In this document: positions 10,988 to 21,014 of the stretch, piece by piece
Layout: each line of letters starts with the position of its first letter
How positions within the stretch are numbered: the stretch's first letter is position 1
DNA from: Podospora bellae-mahoneyi
Lineage: Eukaryota; Ascomycota; Sordariomycetes; Sordariales; Podosporaceae
Assembly (NCBI RefSeq): GCF_035222275.1
Contig: NC_085882.1
Location: forward strand, 3,727,501-3,791,500
DNA length: 64,000 nt
Direction: 5' to 3'
Notes under the pieces: model-generated
Told to the model about the DNA's origin: nothing
Databases searched by the model: none
Seen by the model: the letters and a program-made list of their open reading frames with translations, nothing else
Position numbers and translations under genes: made by a program

Positions 10988-12074
10988 ATGACTATCTTGG
11001 ACAAGTTCTCGCATCGGGTACAGACATCGTCGTTGAATATCCTCCAAAGACTTCCTAGGCCCTGCAACGTCTTCTCGGAGCACCTGGTAAAGGAGGCACA
11101 GCCAGAAGCGGTTGCTCAAATACCAGAGGGCGAAGAGAAGGAATGCCTTGAACACAAGCTGGAGGATAGTGAAGAGGAATGGGTACGCAGGTGCCAGGTA
11201 AGACTCCATGTAACGCCATGCGTTGATTGTGGTATCATTATCGGAATCTAACAGGCCTACCTACAGGCAATCCACCGAGATGGCGGAGCGTGTAATATAG
11301 AGGCAGTTACCTGCAACTTCCACTGTCAGCACCACGAAGAACTCAGACAAGCACTCCAGCGACAGATCAACGAGGGCAAGGAGAGGGTCGAAGGGTGCTA
11401 TCAGAGACTGCCCTTTGAAGAGTTGGAGAGCGAGCACTTCCCGGGTGGAAGCGGAGAAGCCTTGGAGGCTCTCAACTTCCACAACTCCGTCATCGCCCGC
11501 CGCTACCTGGTCATGATGATATTTTACCCCAACCCTTATCCTACGTGGTGTGAACCCGAGGATGGCCACTTTCAATACATCCGCTCTCTGCAGTGGCGTC
11601 GGGACGCACTGGTTGATTTCGTGCGGGAGTGGAGGGAGAAAGAGGGCTTCGACCTTTCTGCCTACAAGTCGGTGGAAAGATGGGTTGCTGATTTGGCTGA
11701 AGAGCATCATCTCTTTGACCAGCCTGAACGGTAAGTGGATGACTGCACCCAAGTTCTCGTGCCCGTCCAATGTCAAACCAATCTAACGACTGTGATTTTC
11801 TAGGGACTTGCCAAGAGAAGGAATGGAATATGGCTGTGATTCGAAGGGTGTTCTCGCCAAGATTGTGGAAAGGACCCACGAGCATGATCCCCGCCAGGAG
11901 AAACCACAAAAGCCGAAATCATACGTGCGGACAGAAGAGGAGTGGAATGAGTGGATTGAAAAGACGAATAGGGAATATTGTCTTGATACTAGCCGTGACA
12001 AGGAGGAGGCTGCTAGACAACTTGAATGGGCCGAAGAATCGGTCGATTTTGTGCTAGATGAAACTCCCTGGTAG
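10988..12074 (+). CDS. Lineage-specific protein with an N-terminal CCCH-type zinc motif
   Basis: Three exons: 10988-11197, 11267-11730 and 11804-12074 (GTAAGA...CTACAG and GTAAGT...TTCTAG introns), giving 314 aa. Residues 69-93 show C-x9-C-x10-C-x2-H (C69, C79, C90, H93), the pattern of the small zinc-binding DUF5763-like modules that start CQAI..., so metal binding is inferred. The rest is acidic and aromatic (RRYLVMMIFYPNPYPTW, FVREWREKEGFDLSAYKSVE), with no fold I recognise. The first intron falls two residues after the first Cys, in the same place as in the dead paralogue at 13441-14104. All three exons join in frame with consensus splice sites, so this copy looks intact. Biological role unknown. 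Confidence 0.72.
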
Positions 12075-13440
12075 AGGCCCGATGGCTTTTGGAGTGCTGA
12101 ACACATACCTTGGATAACATGTTGAATGTATTTTTTGCGTTTACTCTTTCTGGCATATTATACATTATAACCTCACTTTACTGTTTTGCGACGATTGAGC
12201 CCTGGCTTAGGGGCTTTGGCCCTTTTTTTTTTTTCCTTACAAGGTGTGTTTGGAGGACTCCAAGTTATTCAAGGTTGGACAACATTTTTTAACGTTTTTG
12301 TTTCAAACTATTGGGTGAAGATTTTCTCGAGTTACTAATAAACATCCTGATAATCTTGACGTGCCTCCCAAGTCGTCCGTCCATGTCCCGTCACATTGAC
12401 CGATTGAACTTTTACTCTGTCGCATCAAGCTCAGGGTCCAAACATCATTATAGTTGCAACTATAGACTTTCCACCTCATCCATATCCAGTAAACTCTACG
12501 ATTAATAACGACACATTACGAAGCCATGTGGCCTCAGAATCCCGCGGGTATTGCACTAGGCAAACCTTCACTTGGCTATCCGGTGGCTTCGCAATCTGGT
12601 TGGGCGTGCATGAGAGTTACCAGACACATTTAAGTTAGGAGAGCATGTCGGACCCAGACACCTCGTTGCCTGTCGAGCAACTAAGATATGGAGAAGGCCC
12701 ATTGTTGATCATGAAGTAATTGGTGATGATGAAGATTGGCAGTGACAGCTAGCTACCTTACCTTATATTTATATGTTTTCCGTACAGTATTTCGGTCCTA
12801 GTCTTTGTTGCTCAAGCTTTCAATTAGTAGGTACTATAGCTTTTTAGACCAAGCCATTATTGACAGTAAACCTAACACAAGAGGTCTCTGGTTAGTTTCC
12901 TTGTAGGGACTGATCCTGTCTTGGCTTTTGTCGTGAAAGAACAGCATCACACCTCTGCACCGAGCTAGGTAGGGATTGATTCCATATATCAACTCACGCT
13001 TATTAACTTGGATTTTTATGCCGGACGGAGATGGAGTGACTGCTTATGATGGTGGTTGGACGTACGACATTCACTGAGTATCAACCGCTATTCACCAAGC
13101 ATTCACTGCAAGCCAGGAAGAGCATACTCATTATAGTTCAACACATATACAATGCTTTCAGGCATATTTGCCCCACAGATATAAACCAGGTGCTCCCGAC
13201 CTAAAATTACTTTCGGTTGATTTGGCTTGGCTAGAGCCTAATAGTATAGATATAAAATAACCTTTTTTGTGAAGCAACTGTCGGCGTTCTCTCTCTTTTC
13301 TCTCCCACACTCTCTTTATTCAGCTGCAGTCTATCAGGATTACCTGCTAGGTCACTTGTATCACCAATTCTAACAAGGAGTTCTTTACGAAACAGTTTCC
13401 GTGAACTCAAGACCACGTACAAACCAGCTGGGACACCAAA
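12075..13440. other. Gene-free AT-rich spacer, 1.37 kb
   Basis: Long spacer between the two zinc-motif paralogues, with many stops in every frame. No transposon end, tRNA or repeat array could be recognised by eye. Confidence 0.5.
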
Positions 13441-14104
13441 ATGGCCTCCGAAGACTCGTTCCCAAACGATAAATGCAAGGTAAGCTTTCCCACCTCCACA
13501 CGGTACCTGGACCAATACTCTTATCGTTCACAGGCGCTTCACAAAGACGTTTTTCGCTGCGAGCAGCCGACAGCGCCCGAGTCTCCATGGTGTCATAAGC
13601 ACCAAAGGCAGAAGGATGTCATCTACGGGTTGACTTAATAGCACAAGGGGTAGGTTAATACTTACGATTACCTTAAGATCTCGCCTTTTAATAATCCCGT
13701 GCATGCTGTCGAGGTATTTACCTTCTATAACCAAATTATTGCGTTAAGGATTCTTACGTTCATCTGCTTCTTCCCTTCGGCTGAGGGAATTGATCATGGC
13801 CACAATATATGGCTTACCCATCTGGGTCGCAGAAGGGACAGCACTATGTTTGCAGCTAGGAAGTATCGTCTGGAAGGCCTCTCCGTCGATCTGGAACCTT
13901 ACATCTCAGTGCGTGAGTGCGTTCAGCGCCTTAGACAGCAGCATGATCTTTTCGAGGATCCAGATCGGTAAGGACCATTTGTGATCCACAATCCTGTTTA
14001 GTTTTGATATAGTCACTATTTTGGCCTCCAGGAACCGTGAAGATGCAATCCCATGGGCGTGTCAATGGGTGGAAGATGGCCAACGAAGTCCGTTTCCTTG
14101 GTAG
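13441..14104 (+). pseudogene. Dead paralogue of the CCCH-motif gene at 10988-12074
   Basis: Exon 1 (13441-13479) and exon 2 from 13534 (GTAAGC...CAG intron) recreate the same motif with identical spacing: C12-x9-C22-x10-C33-x2-H36, with the intron two residues after the first Cys. The same frame runs on to 13967, where VEVFTFYNQIIALRILTF matches ALNFHNSVIARRYLVMMIF of the intact gene and RLRQQHDLFEDPDR matches DLAEEHHLFDQPER. A GTAAGG...CCAG intron then leads to a short last exon (14032-14104) ending in Trp-stop like the intact copy. Between 13636 and 13653 the frame is broken by TAA, TAG and TAG. Each would be a Gln codon before a C-to-T change in CpA, the preferred RIP target. The order of features is seen; RIP is inference. 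Confidence 0.7.
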
Positions 14105-15253
14105 TTGGATCAAATACGAATAGCACGCGACCTTGAAGCCCACCCTTCGTCGTGTTCTCCGGTCTATGGGTACTTGCTTCAAGCGCGGGAAAATAATAGA
14201 GGGTTGGCACGAGGCAGTGGAAGGGGATTGGGGAGAGACAAAAGAAGGGTATTGGTAGCGAGACTTGGGCGCGTGAGTTAGGTATAAAGAAGAGCAGGCA
14301 AAGCACAAGGAAAGCACTCTCACTTCACAGAGTTATCCTAGTCTGGTGATACCTAACTTCAGGTGGTTTCTGCCTTTCAGTCCAGCCAGCTCTTTAGATA
14401 AATCCAAAAGTCAAACCCCAACATGCTTTTATTCAGCGCCGCTGTGCTGTTTGTGCCTGTGCTTTCCACTATATCTGTATGATCTGGTGGATGGATTCGT
14501 TGTCCCTCATTATGGCCCCCTGAACCCCTGAATTGGCTTGGCACAGATACGAGGACCGTAACCCTTGAGACAAGAAACTGTAAGCAGTGCAGGGTATAAC
14601 GGCTCCATTAATGTGGTTGTGATGTTTGATATCTACTCGTTTAAAATGTTCTTCAAAGTCAATCGGGATTTCTCCTTCTGTATGGGAGTAGGTTGGTCAC
14701 AGCATCCAGCCATGATGATGCGCTCGGCCGTAACTCCCATCCTTCCTTCCCAGCCGTGTTTTCGTCCCGCTTTGGGCCCCCCGCCTTCTTCATCGTCTGC
14801 GGGGCAGGAGCAGGAGAAGCCACTGCCAGGTGGTCTCAAACATCCTGATGACCGGCATGATCCACCCATTCTAACAGTTGGGGAGCACGACAAAGAAATG
14901 CCTGAGAAGGCCTTGGCAACTGGGCAGACCGGTGAAGTAATCTCTCCATATTATTGAGTCGTCCCAACTGAGAATGATAAGATTCGCTCCACAGTGCTCC
15001 GGACCGGTGGCTCTGGCACGACTTCCTGAAATCCTCGGCCAATCTAAGCAGCTCTGACATCAGGTGCAACTTCATGTTGCTCCGCTGCGGGCCGGGATGC
15101 GGATACTCAGAACTTTCATGAGGCCACAGAGGCTCTTCAAGTGTGAGCATTTAAGTCCTCTTGTCTTCTTGAACTGAGAAGGGTTGTTTCCCCATCGACA
15201 CGCATCACCCAGAACCACAACAAGCAAATCACACCAAACAACAGTCGCAACCC
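14105..15253. other. Intergenic region, nothing recognised
   Basis: About 1.15 kb upstream of the secreted protein gene. Small frames on both strands lack family resemblance, splice structure or composition typical of the neighbours. The last 200 bp is the likely promoter and 5' UTR of the next gene. Confidence 0.5.
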
Positions 15254-16299
15254 ATGATCTCTTCCAAGATCGTCTCCTTCCTCGCTGCCGCCCTCGGCGC
15301 TGGCTCTCCCTTTGCTTCAGCTATCCCCGCTCTCGAGAAGAGACAGCGTGCTCCTGGCGCCAGCATCACATACTACAAGGATGAGAATTTCCAGGGCGAC
15401 AAGCAGTTCTTTGACAAAGACCGCAAGGATATGCAGTGTTGTACGTATCTCCTTCTTCTCCGCAACTCCCTTCCTCGGAGTCTTGACTGACGATGAGTTT
15501 CTGCAATAGACAACCTTCCCAGTGACTGGCAAAACACCATCAGCTCCTACACCAACCACAATCAGGTGGACTGGTGCTGTAGATGGTGGACGTAGGTAAC
15601 CGCGGTAACTTCTTGGGGATAACCACGGTTTCTGAATTGTTGCAGTGAGCTCGACTGTCCCGAGAAGTCGGAGCCCTTGAGCTCCCAGACGGCCGACGCG
15701 CTGGGTGCCGGCAAGTGGAATGATGCAATCAAGTCGTATCGATGCGAAGCCAACGCCGAAGACTTCTACTACAACCCTCGTCCTGTGGCGGAGCGTGATG
15801 CCGAGCCTGCCCTGCCTGAGCTGGAGGTGAAGGCTCAGGACAACGAGGGCTATGGCAGCGTCACCTTCTGCAAGGACCCCCTGTTCCAGGGCGAATGTTC
15901 CAGCTTTGGTCCCGCTGACAAGACTTTGCCTCTCGGCTCCTGTGGTGAGTGGTACGCCTTTGTGCCTGTAGCTTTGAAATGCTAACACATGTGCCCAAAG
16001 TCAACTTTGCCGATGAGTGGAAGGATGCCATCGATTCGTTCAGAAACGATGATAACAGCACCTGCTGCTCCTGGTTCACGTACGTAATACGAATCATCTT
16101 TGCTGATCAGCACCAGTTTCCTATTCTTGTCAGCTAATCATCTTATCTTAGTGGGCTTGACTGTGATGACAACCGTTTCCAGGCCACAGTTGCCACCAAC
16201 ATTACCGACACATACTTCCACGACCGCATCAAGGCAATCACATGCTGGGATGTCGCGGATATCGTGAGTTGCATGCGCGATGACTCGCCTGCCAAATAG
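15254..16299 (+). CDS. Secreted two-domain beta/gamma-crystallin-like protein
   Basis: Five exons (15254-15440, 15510-15591, 15646-15944, 16001-16079, 16152-16299) join in frame to 264 aa. A signal peptide is clear (MISSKIVSFLAAALGAGSPF...), followed by a Kex2-type LEKR site near residue 30. Two similar modules follow, each with an aromatic beta strand and a Gly/Phe turn: ITYYKDENFQGDKQFF...YNLPSDW and VTFCKDPLFQGECSSF...VNFADEW. Each is followed by a Cys pair (WCCRWW; CCSWF) and an LDC motif (ELDCPE; GLDCDD). The Y/F-x-D-x-x-F-x-G core suggests a crystallin or killer-toxin-like Greek-key fold, probably disulphide-bonded and extracellular. The internal duplication is seen; the fold is inferred. 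Function is unknown; an effector-like or antimicrobial role is possible. The stop assigned at 16297-16299 assumes no further intron after GATATC at 16258-16263. Confidence 0.72.
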
Positions 16300-17246
16300 G
16301 CTACCGCGGCATTGGAGAGATTGAAGGGTGCACCCAGCGGGACATGAGGTGATGGAAGGGTCTCGTACGGGGACGATAATACAAATCACATGAGGTGGCA
16401 TTGAGGCTAGAATCTAGATACTCTACCAGAGGTAGGGAGCTATCTAGACAGGGAATCGTAACCAATTTCGAGATGTCCAATGTCTGTCCACACTTGTTCT
16501 TAAGCATCGCAAATAGAGGCACAGCATGCTTATTTTCCATGCGGTGGTTGGCGCTTGCATTCCGGTTGGTCTCTTTTCACGCGGGGTTGTTGTTGGCCCC
16601 TGAAGATGACAACTGCGCCTCACCGGTGCAGCAACCGGGCCGCCAGAACCCGCTGGTTGTTGGGATGATTTCAGATGCGGCGGGTTTCAAACGGGGGTAC
16701 TTGTTTCAAACCAAGTACCGGCCTGGGTCCGACAAATGCAAGCGGACTTTTGTTCACTGACGTCAAGGTCGTGTTGTGGTCTTTCTCGTCGGAGGACAAA
16801 AGCACTCTGACAGACGACCGGTCCATCACCTGCTGCCCACTTCAAGGTCACCCAGCCGGTTTTCACTGCCAGTGCACAAATGAGTATTAGCAGATTTGCG
16901 TGCCCTGCATGGCTTGCACTAACAGGGCTCCCAGCCAGAAGCCTCTGCTGTCCCGTTTCAGACCTCACGACCCCAGACTACCGAAAGATGGCCACGATCA
17001 TTCACACCTATTCAGCCATGCCCGTCTTGGATCATGGGGACCACGATGAAGTCACCCTTCTGGCATCGACTTCAACCACTGTCAACATTCCCATATAAAC
17101 AAACGGGCCTCGTTCCCCAGACTGATCGACGCACATCTCGAAACAAAGCAGATCAGGAAAAATACCAGAACATCATCAAGTATTTTGCCCTGTTATTCCC
17201 TTCGTTATTAACCCACAAACATCCTCGACTGGCATTCAACAGTATC
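16300..17246. other. Intergenic region, nothing recognised
   Basis: About 950 bp between the secreted protein and the disordered-protein gene. A 121-codon frame at 16395-16760 has no supporting feature. The 200 bp before 17247 likely includes the 5' UTR of the next gene. Confidence 0.5.
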
Positions 17247-18425
17247 ATGGACGTCGAGTTCAAGCCCAACAACAACTCCATCACCAGCGAATCTGCCCCA
17301 CTGATCGAGCCTGTCGATAGCGCCAGTGACCAGGACTTGTTCATGGTTCCCTTGAAAAGACCTTCTCCCAAGTTGCCGTCGTCTCGGTACAGAAACGTCC
17401 GCCCTCGCTCGCCTCCGCGCCCTCCACCCACTCTCAAAAGAACGCCCCAACTACCCACTGAGGAGCAGATTAATCAGCTCATCGCCATGGCTCATCAAAG
17501 TCCACCTCTGTCAGAACGTGCCGGTGATAAGATGGACGCCATGGTCAAAACACCACCAACAACAATGTTTGGATCGCCCATGATGTCCCCGGAACAGAAC
17601 CAAGGACCATCTCTCTCCATGGTTTACCACAGTCCCCCCATGTCGAGCCGAAACATCAATGACAACCTCAACAGCACCGGTGCCAACTCCACTCCCGCCA
17701 TCGGCGGTATTTTGTCACCCAACCCGAGTGACGACAACCACCACCCGGGAAAGTCATCCCCCAACATGGCCTCCACGACAAACGACAACCCCACCACCGC
17801 CCGCAACACCTCCCGTTCTGCCTCCCCCCAGCAGTCCACCAAAGCATCCTCTGTATACGACGCTCCCGACGATAAGAAGGAAGCCCAACCAACCACCACG
17901 ACTCAGCTCCCGCCTCCCATCCCACCCTTCTCCGCCTCCCGTCCCGCCCCCTCGAGGCCTTACAACCTCTCCCTAACCAAAGCCAACCTCGGCCTCGCCC
18001 TCCAACTCAACCCAACCCAAGACAGCAACCTCCTGGCCCCACCCATTGACCCAAACTGGGCATTAAACCCTGACTCTCCCATGGAGCGCGCCTCCCAGAT
18101 GCGCGCCACCCCCGACAGTGCCTATGACAGAGCCAGACAGATGGAGATTAGGCGCTCGGAGTGGAAGCACATCGTTTATCGGTTTCCTGTCAAAGGGTCG
18201 GGGCACTGGGTGATTGATTGTGACTTGACCGAGAGCAGCCACGCCAGGCTGAGCGATGTCGCGGGACGGAGCTCGGAGGGGTTTGAGTGGAACGGGGATT
18301 ATGAGCTGGCGAACATTTATAGGGTGCTGGCGCAGGCGCATAGGAAGGTGGGAGAGGAGATGAGGATGGAGAGGATTGGGGAGAGGAAGAAGGGTGTTAC
18401 GGTGCAGACGGCTGTGGCGGCTTGA
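17247..18425 (+). CDS. Proline/serine-rich disordered protein, 392 aa (unrecognised)
   Basis: Single-exon gene. The frame is open from 17034, but the preferred start is ATG 17247 (MDVEFKPNNN...), because the 71 codons above it read like 5' UTR. Residues 1-300 are low complexity, rich in Pro, Ser, Thr and Asn, with SPPRPPPTLKRTP and repeated M-x-S-P / SPPxS blocks, consistent with a scaffold or regulatory protein. The C-terminal 100 residues are more conserved in style: a helical charged stretch (RARQMEIRRSEWKHIVYRFP), then GSGHWVIDCDLTES and a final arginine-rich helix (YRVLAQAHRKVGEEMRMER). No known domain recognised. Codon usage is strongly C/G-ended in the body, supporting coding. Confidence 0.68.
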   Translation: MDVEFKPNNNSITSESAPLIEPVDSASDQDLFMVPLKRPSPKLPSSRYRNVRPRSPPRPPPTLKRTPQLPTEEQINQLIAMAHQSPPLSERAGDKMDAMVKTPPTTMFGSPMMSPEQNQGPSLSMVYHSPPMSSRNINDNLNSTGANSTPAIGGILSPNPSDDNHHPGKSSPNMASTTNDNPTTARNTSRSASPQQSTKASSVYDAPDDKKEAQPTTTTQLPPPIPPFSASRPAPSRPYNLSLTKANLGLALQLNPTQDSNLLAPPIDPNWALNPDSPMERASQMRATPDSAYDRARQMEIRRSEWKHIVYRFPVKGSGHWVIDCDLTESSHARLSDVAGRSSEGFEWNGDYELANIYRVLAQAHRKVGEEMRMERIGERKKGVTVQTAVAA

Positions 18426-18644
18426 AGGGGGAGGTTTCTTTTGATGGGGGTTGATTAGAGCATTGCGATGGTGTTGGGTGTTTTGCTATTCTTGTTTTGG
18501 TATTTTGTAGTTATGGATGATTTTGAATTCAGGTGTAATTGGAACGATGGAGGGGAAGCTACATAGGATACAATGCTTGGGCTTGGTTGATCTCAAGCAA
18601 GAATATCAAGCAAGAAGAAAAGTAGTTTTTGAATCACACATGCT

Positions 18645-18940
18645 GTTGTAACACCGGAATCTGGACACAATTCATCGCGTGACTTATCCCCGGTTCATCT
18701 GTCCTGAATTAGGTAGAGCTCAGGACTAGCGGCTCCAGTCTATATATACGGAGGAACTGGCTGGTGTAGATAGATTGTTCCGCAGTATGCAATTATAAGT
18801 CACAATCGTTGGTATCTAAGCTGTTGTGATAGAGACAAGCTATTTGTTATACACTATTTAGCTGTACCGAACTAGGATTGTTCAGAAGTACCTTCAACTA
18901 GTATCCCTTTCGGAGGTTCTGGATACAGGTTCGTTATAGT
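18645..18940 (-). mobile_element. LTR-retrotransposon fossil: incomplete LTR-like copy
   Basis: The minus-strand sequence from about 18937 to 18740 matches the first 200 bp of the LTR-like sequence at 19098-19927 at roughly 85% by eye. The last 40 bp or so, near 18645, resembles that element's 3' end. It is a shorter, broken copy in opposite orientation. No coding part is present. Age cannot be dated from one copy, but the divergence suggests an old insertion. Confidence 0.6.
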
Positions 18941-19097
18941 TCCCGGTACCAGAGTATTAAAAAGGAGGAAACGTAAAGCATAAAGGGGTTTTAATTTAAT
19001 TTAAGATCATTTTCGTTGGTATTTTAACTATTTTATTAAGCAAGAATCAAAGGTGATCTTAATAGTAATTAGGCTTAAAGATAGGGCTTTTATATAG

Positions 19098-19927
19098 TGT
19101 GACGAACCCCGATCCAGAACCTCTGAAAGGGATACTAGTCGAAGGCAATTCTGAACAACCCTGGTTCGGTACAGCTAAACAGTGTACAACAAGTGGCTTG
19201 TCTCAATCACAATAGTCAAGATACCAACGAATGTTACCTATATTGCATACTGCGGAACTGTCTATCTAGACCGGCCAGTTCCTCCGTATATATATCCCAG
19301 TGGATCACATGGACCACCTTGCCAAGCGTGATCCTGGATCACTTCTCCCAGCGTAGGCTCACCATGGATCACGGTGCCAAGAGTGGTCCTAGATCACTCC
19401 CGTCACCTTAGGATCACTTGGCTCACCACGCTCCTAGCGCTGCCAGGCGCTCCACCTCCCATTGGTTTCTTTAACGACTGTCTGGGCACGTCCCGTGCCC
19501 CGCATACTTTTCAACCTGCCCGCTGGCTTAACCGTGACACTACGGCACGTTGTTACGAGATAAGTAGGGGCGGCTCGCTTCCATACCTTTCTAGGTAAGA
19601 CGTATGCTTCGAGTCGATGCTCCGCCTCCCGAAGGAGAGTGCAGTCTTTAGATTCCCTGTCCGGCTAAGTTTTCCACGCAGGTATGGGCCTTTGGGATTA
19701 TACACAAACAGCATCACAGCCGGAGCCGCCTAGCACTACGGTACATCACCACGATAATGGTCTACATGGTGCTCCCATCTCCTGGTGGGCCTTCTTCCTC
19801 AACAAACCCCTCGTCTGCGGTGCATCAGCTTATAAGATATCCTCCTTAATCTTCCAGATTTATTAGCAGTGGCCAGGGCAAGTCCAGTTCAGCAAGGACG
19901 CGTTCGTGAATCCTAATGGGTGTCACA
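19098..19927 (+). mobile_element. LTR-retrotransposon fossil: solo-LTR-like sequence, about 830 bp
   Basis: It begins TGTGAC and ends GTCACA, a perfect 6-bp inverted end pair of the TG...CA type used by LTR elements. A TATATATA stretch at about 19289-19295 fits an LTR promoter. No clear target-site duplication is seen and no internal coding region adjoins it, so it looks like a solo LTR or remnant; family (Gypsy or Copia) not assignable. It pairs with the inverted copy at 18645-18940 across an AT-rich spacer of about 160 bp. Confidence 0.6.
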
Positions 19928-21014
19928 ATACATGTAAACTTGGATATGGCAATACAATATCAGTCTATCTGCGTTATATTACAACTAAAGACCTGACACT
20001 GGGTTGCGTATAAGGTGTAGTGTTCGAAAGCGGATTGAATCCGGCCGAAATTCTGGAATCGGAGAAGCTTAGGTATTTGAAACGGTTTTAGTTTGGTCAT
20101 AACCATTAATTTTGTTATTTTGGTGGACTTGTTATAAGTGTGGTGAGCGATGGCCTGGATCATAATGACCGATATTTCCTATAAACTGGGACTGGCAGCT
20201 GAGGCCAGGGGAAACTGGATTGGACCGGTGAATTATCCCGAGAAGTTGTTATCCACGCATGTCTGCATTCTGCAATCATGTGGTACTGTAGTGGTAGAGG
20301 GGAGTGGACGATGGCTACCCTCTGACCTAACACTCCTGATCAGTACTCGCCAGGTCTTGACCTCTTACATGCGCGAGAGATATAGTCCCGCCTTACGCTC
20401 CAGGAGTCCAGTCAGATATTCATTTTCAAGAACCTTGGCATACGATGGGCGACGACAGTTTGTGGATGCCTGAAGGAACTTGACAAACCGGATATCTTAC
20501 AGTACAAAACTACAGTGACAACGATACGGTATAAGGACAGTTCTGGCAGCCGGCCCGGAGCGGACCTTCTTTGAGTTTTGGCCGGTGGTCGCCCCCCCCT
20601 CCCCTCACGCCACCCACGGAAAATACCGAGAATGCTCAACAACGGCAAGCAGGGTTTGTGGGTTCTCAATCTCGCTTGCTTCTTTTTCTCAACCGCGGCC
20701 CTGAAACGTAAGAACTCGGTTGTTAGTCATAGGTATCCGGGTTGTCGCGGCACTGTTACCAAGTTTGAAGGAAAGATAATGCCGACGACACGAGGGTCGA
20801 CCCCGCTCAACTGTACGACATCGCCAATCCGCCGTTGCATGAGGCGTTTTTACTAAACAGATTGTCGAGTAGCCCTTATCGCGAATCAACGGTTGGGAAT
20901 ATGTCATCACAGGTTGGCGGGCCTTCACCTTGCACGGTACACTGAGGCGATCAGATGCCTGGAGCACATTGCTTTCACTAGGTATCCCAGCAAACGTCAA
21001 CTCTGAGAGCATCA

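Larger units (their letters stand above)
18426..21014. other. Gene-poor repeat-bearing region upstream of the biotin cluster
   Basis: About 2.6 kb, AT-rich in its left half, containing the LTR fossils listed separately (about 18645-18940 and 19098-19927). From 19930 to 21014 I see no gene; the last 400 bp is the likely bioB promoter. The C-rich run near 20588-20605 is simple sequence. Confidence 0.6.

Noticed and set aside
14565-14957. 130-codon plus-strand frame
   Set aside because: Low coding character and no family; mirrored by equally open frames on the other strand.
16395-16760. 121-codon plus-strand frame after the secreted protein gene
   Set aside because: No motif, no splice context, poor codon bias.
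20150-20473. 107-codon plus-strand frame upstream of bioB
   Set aside because: Sits in the repeat-bearing, gene-poor region and has no supporting feature.
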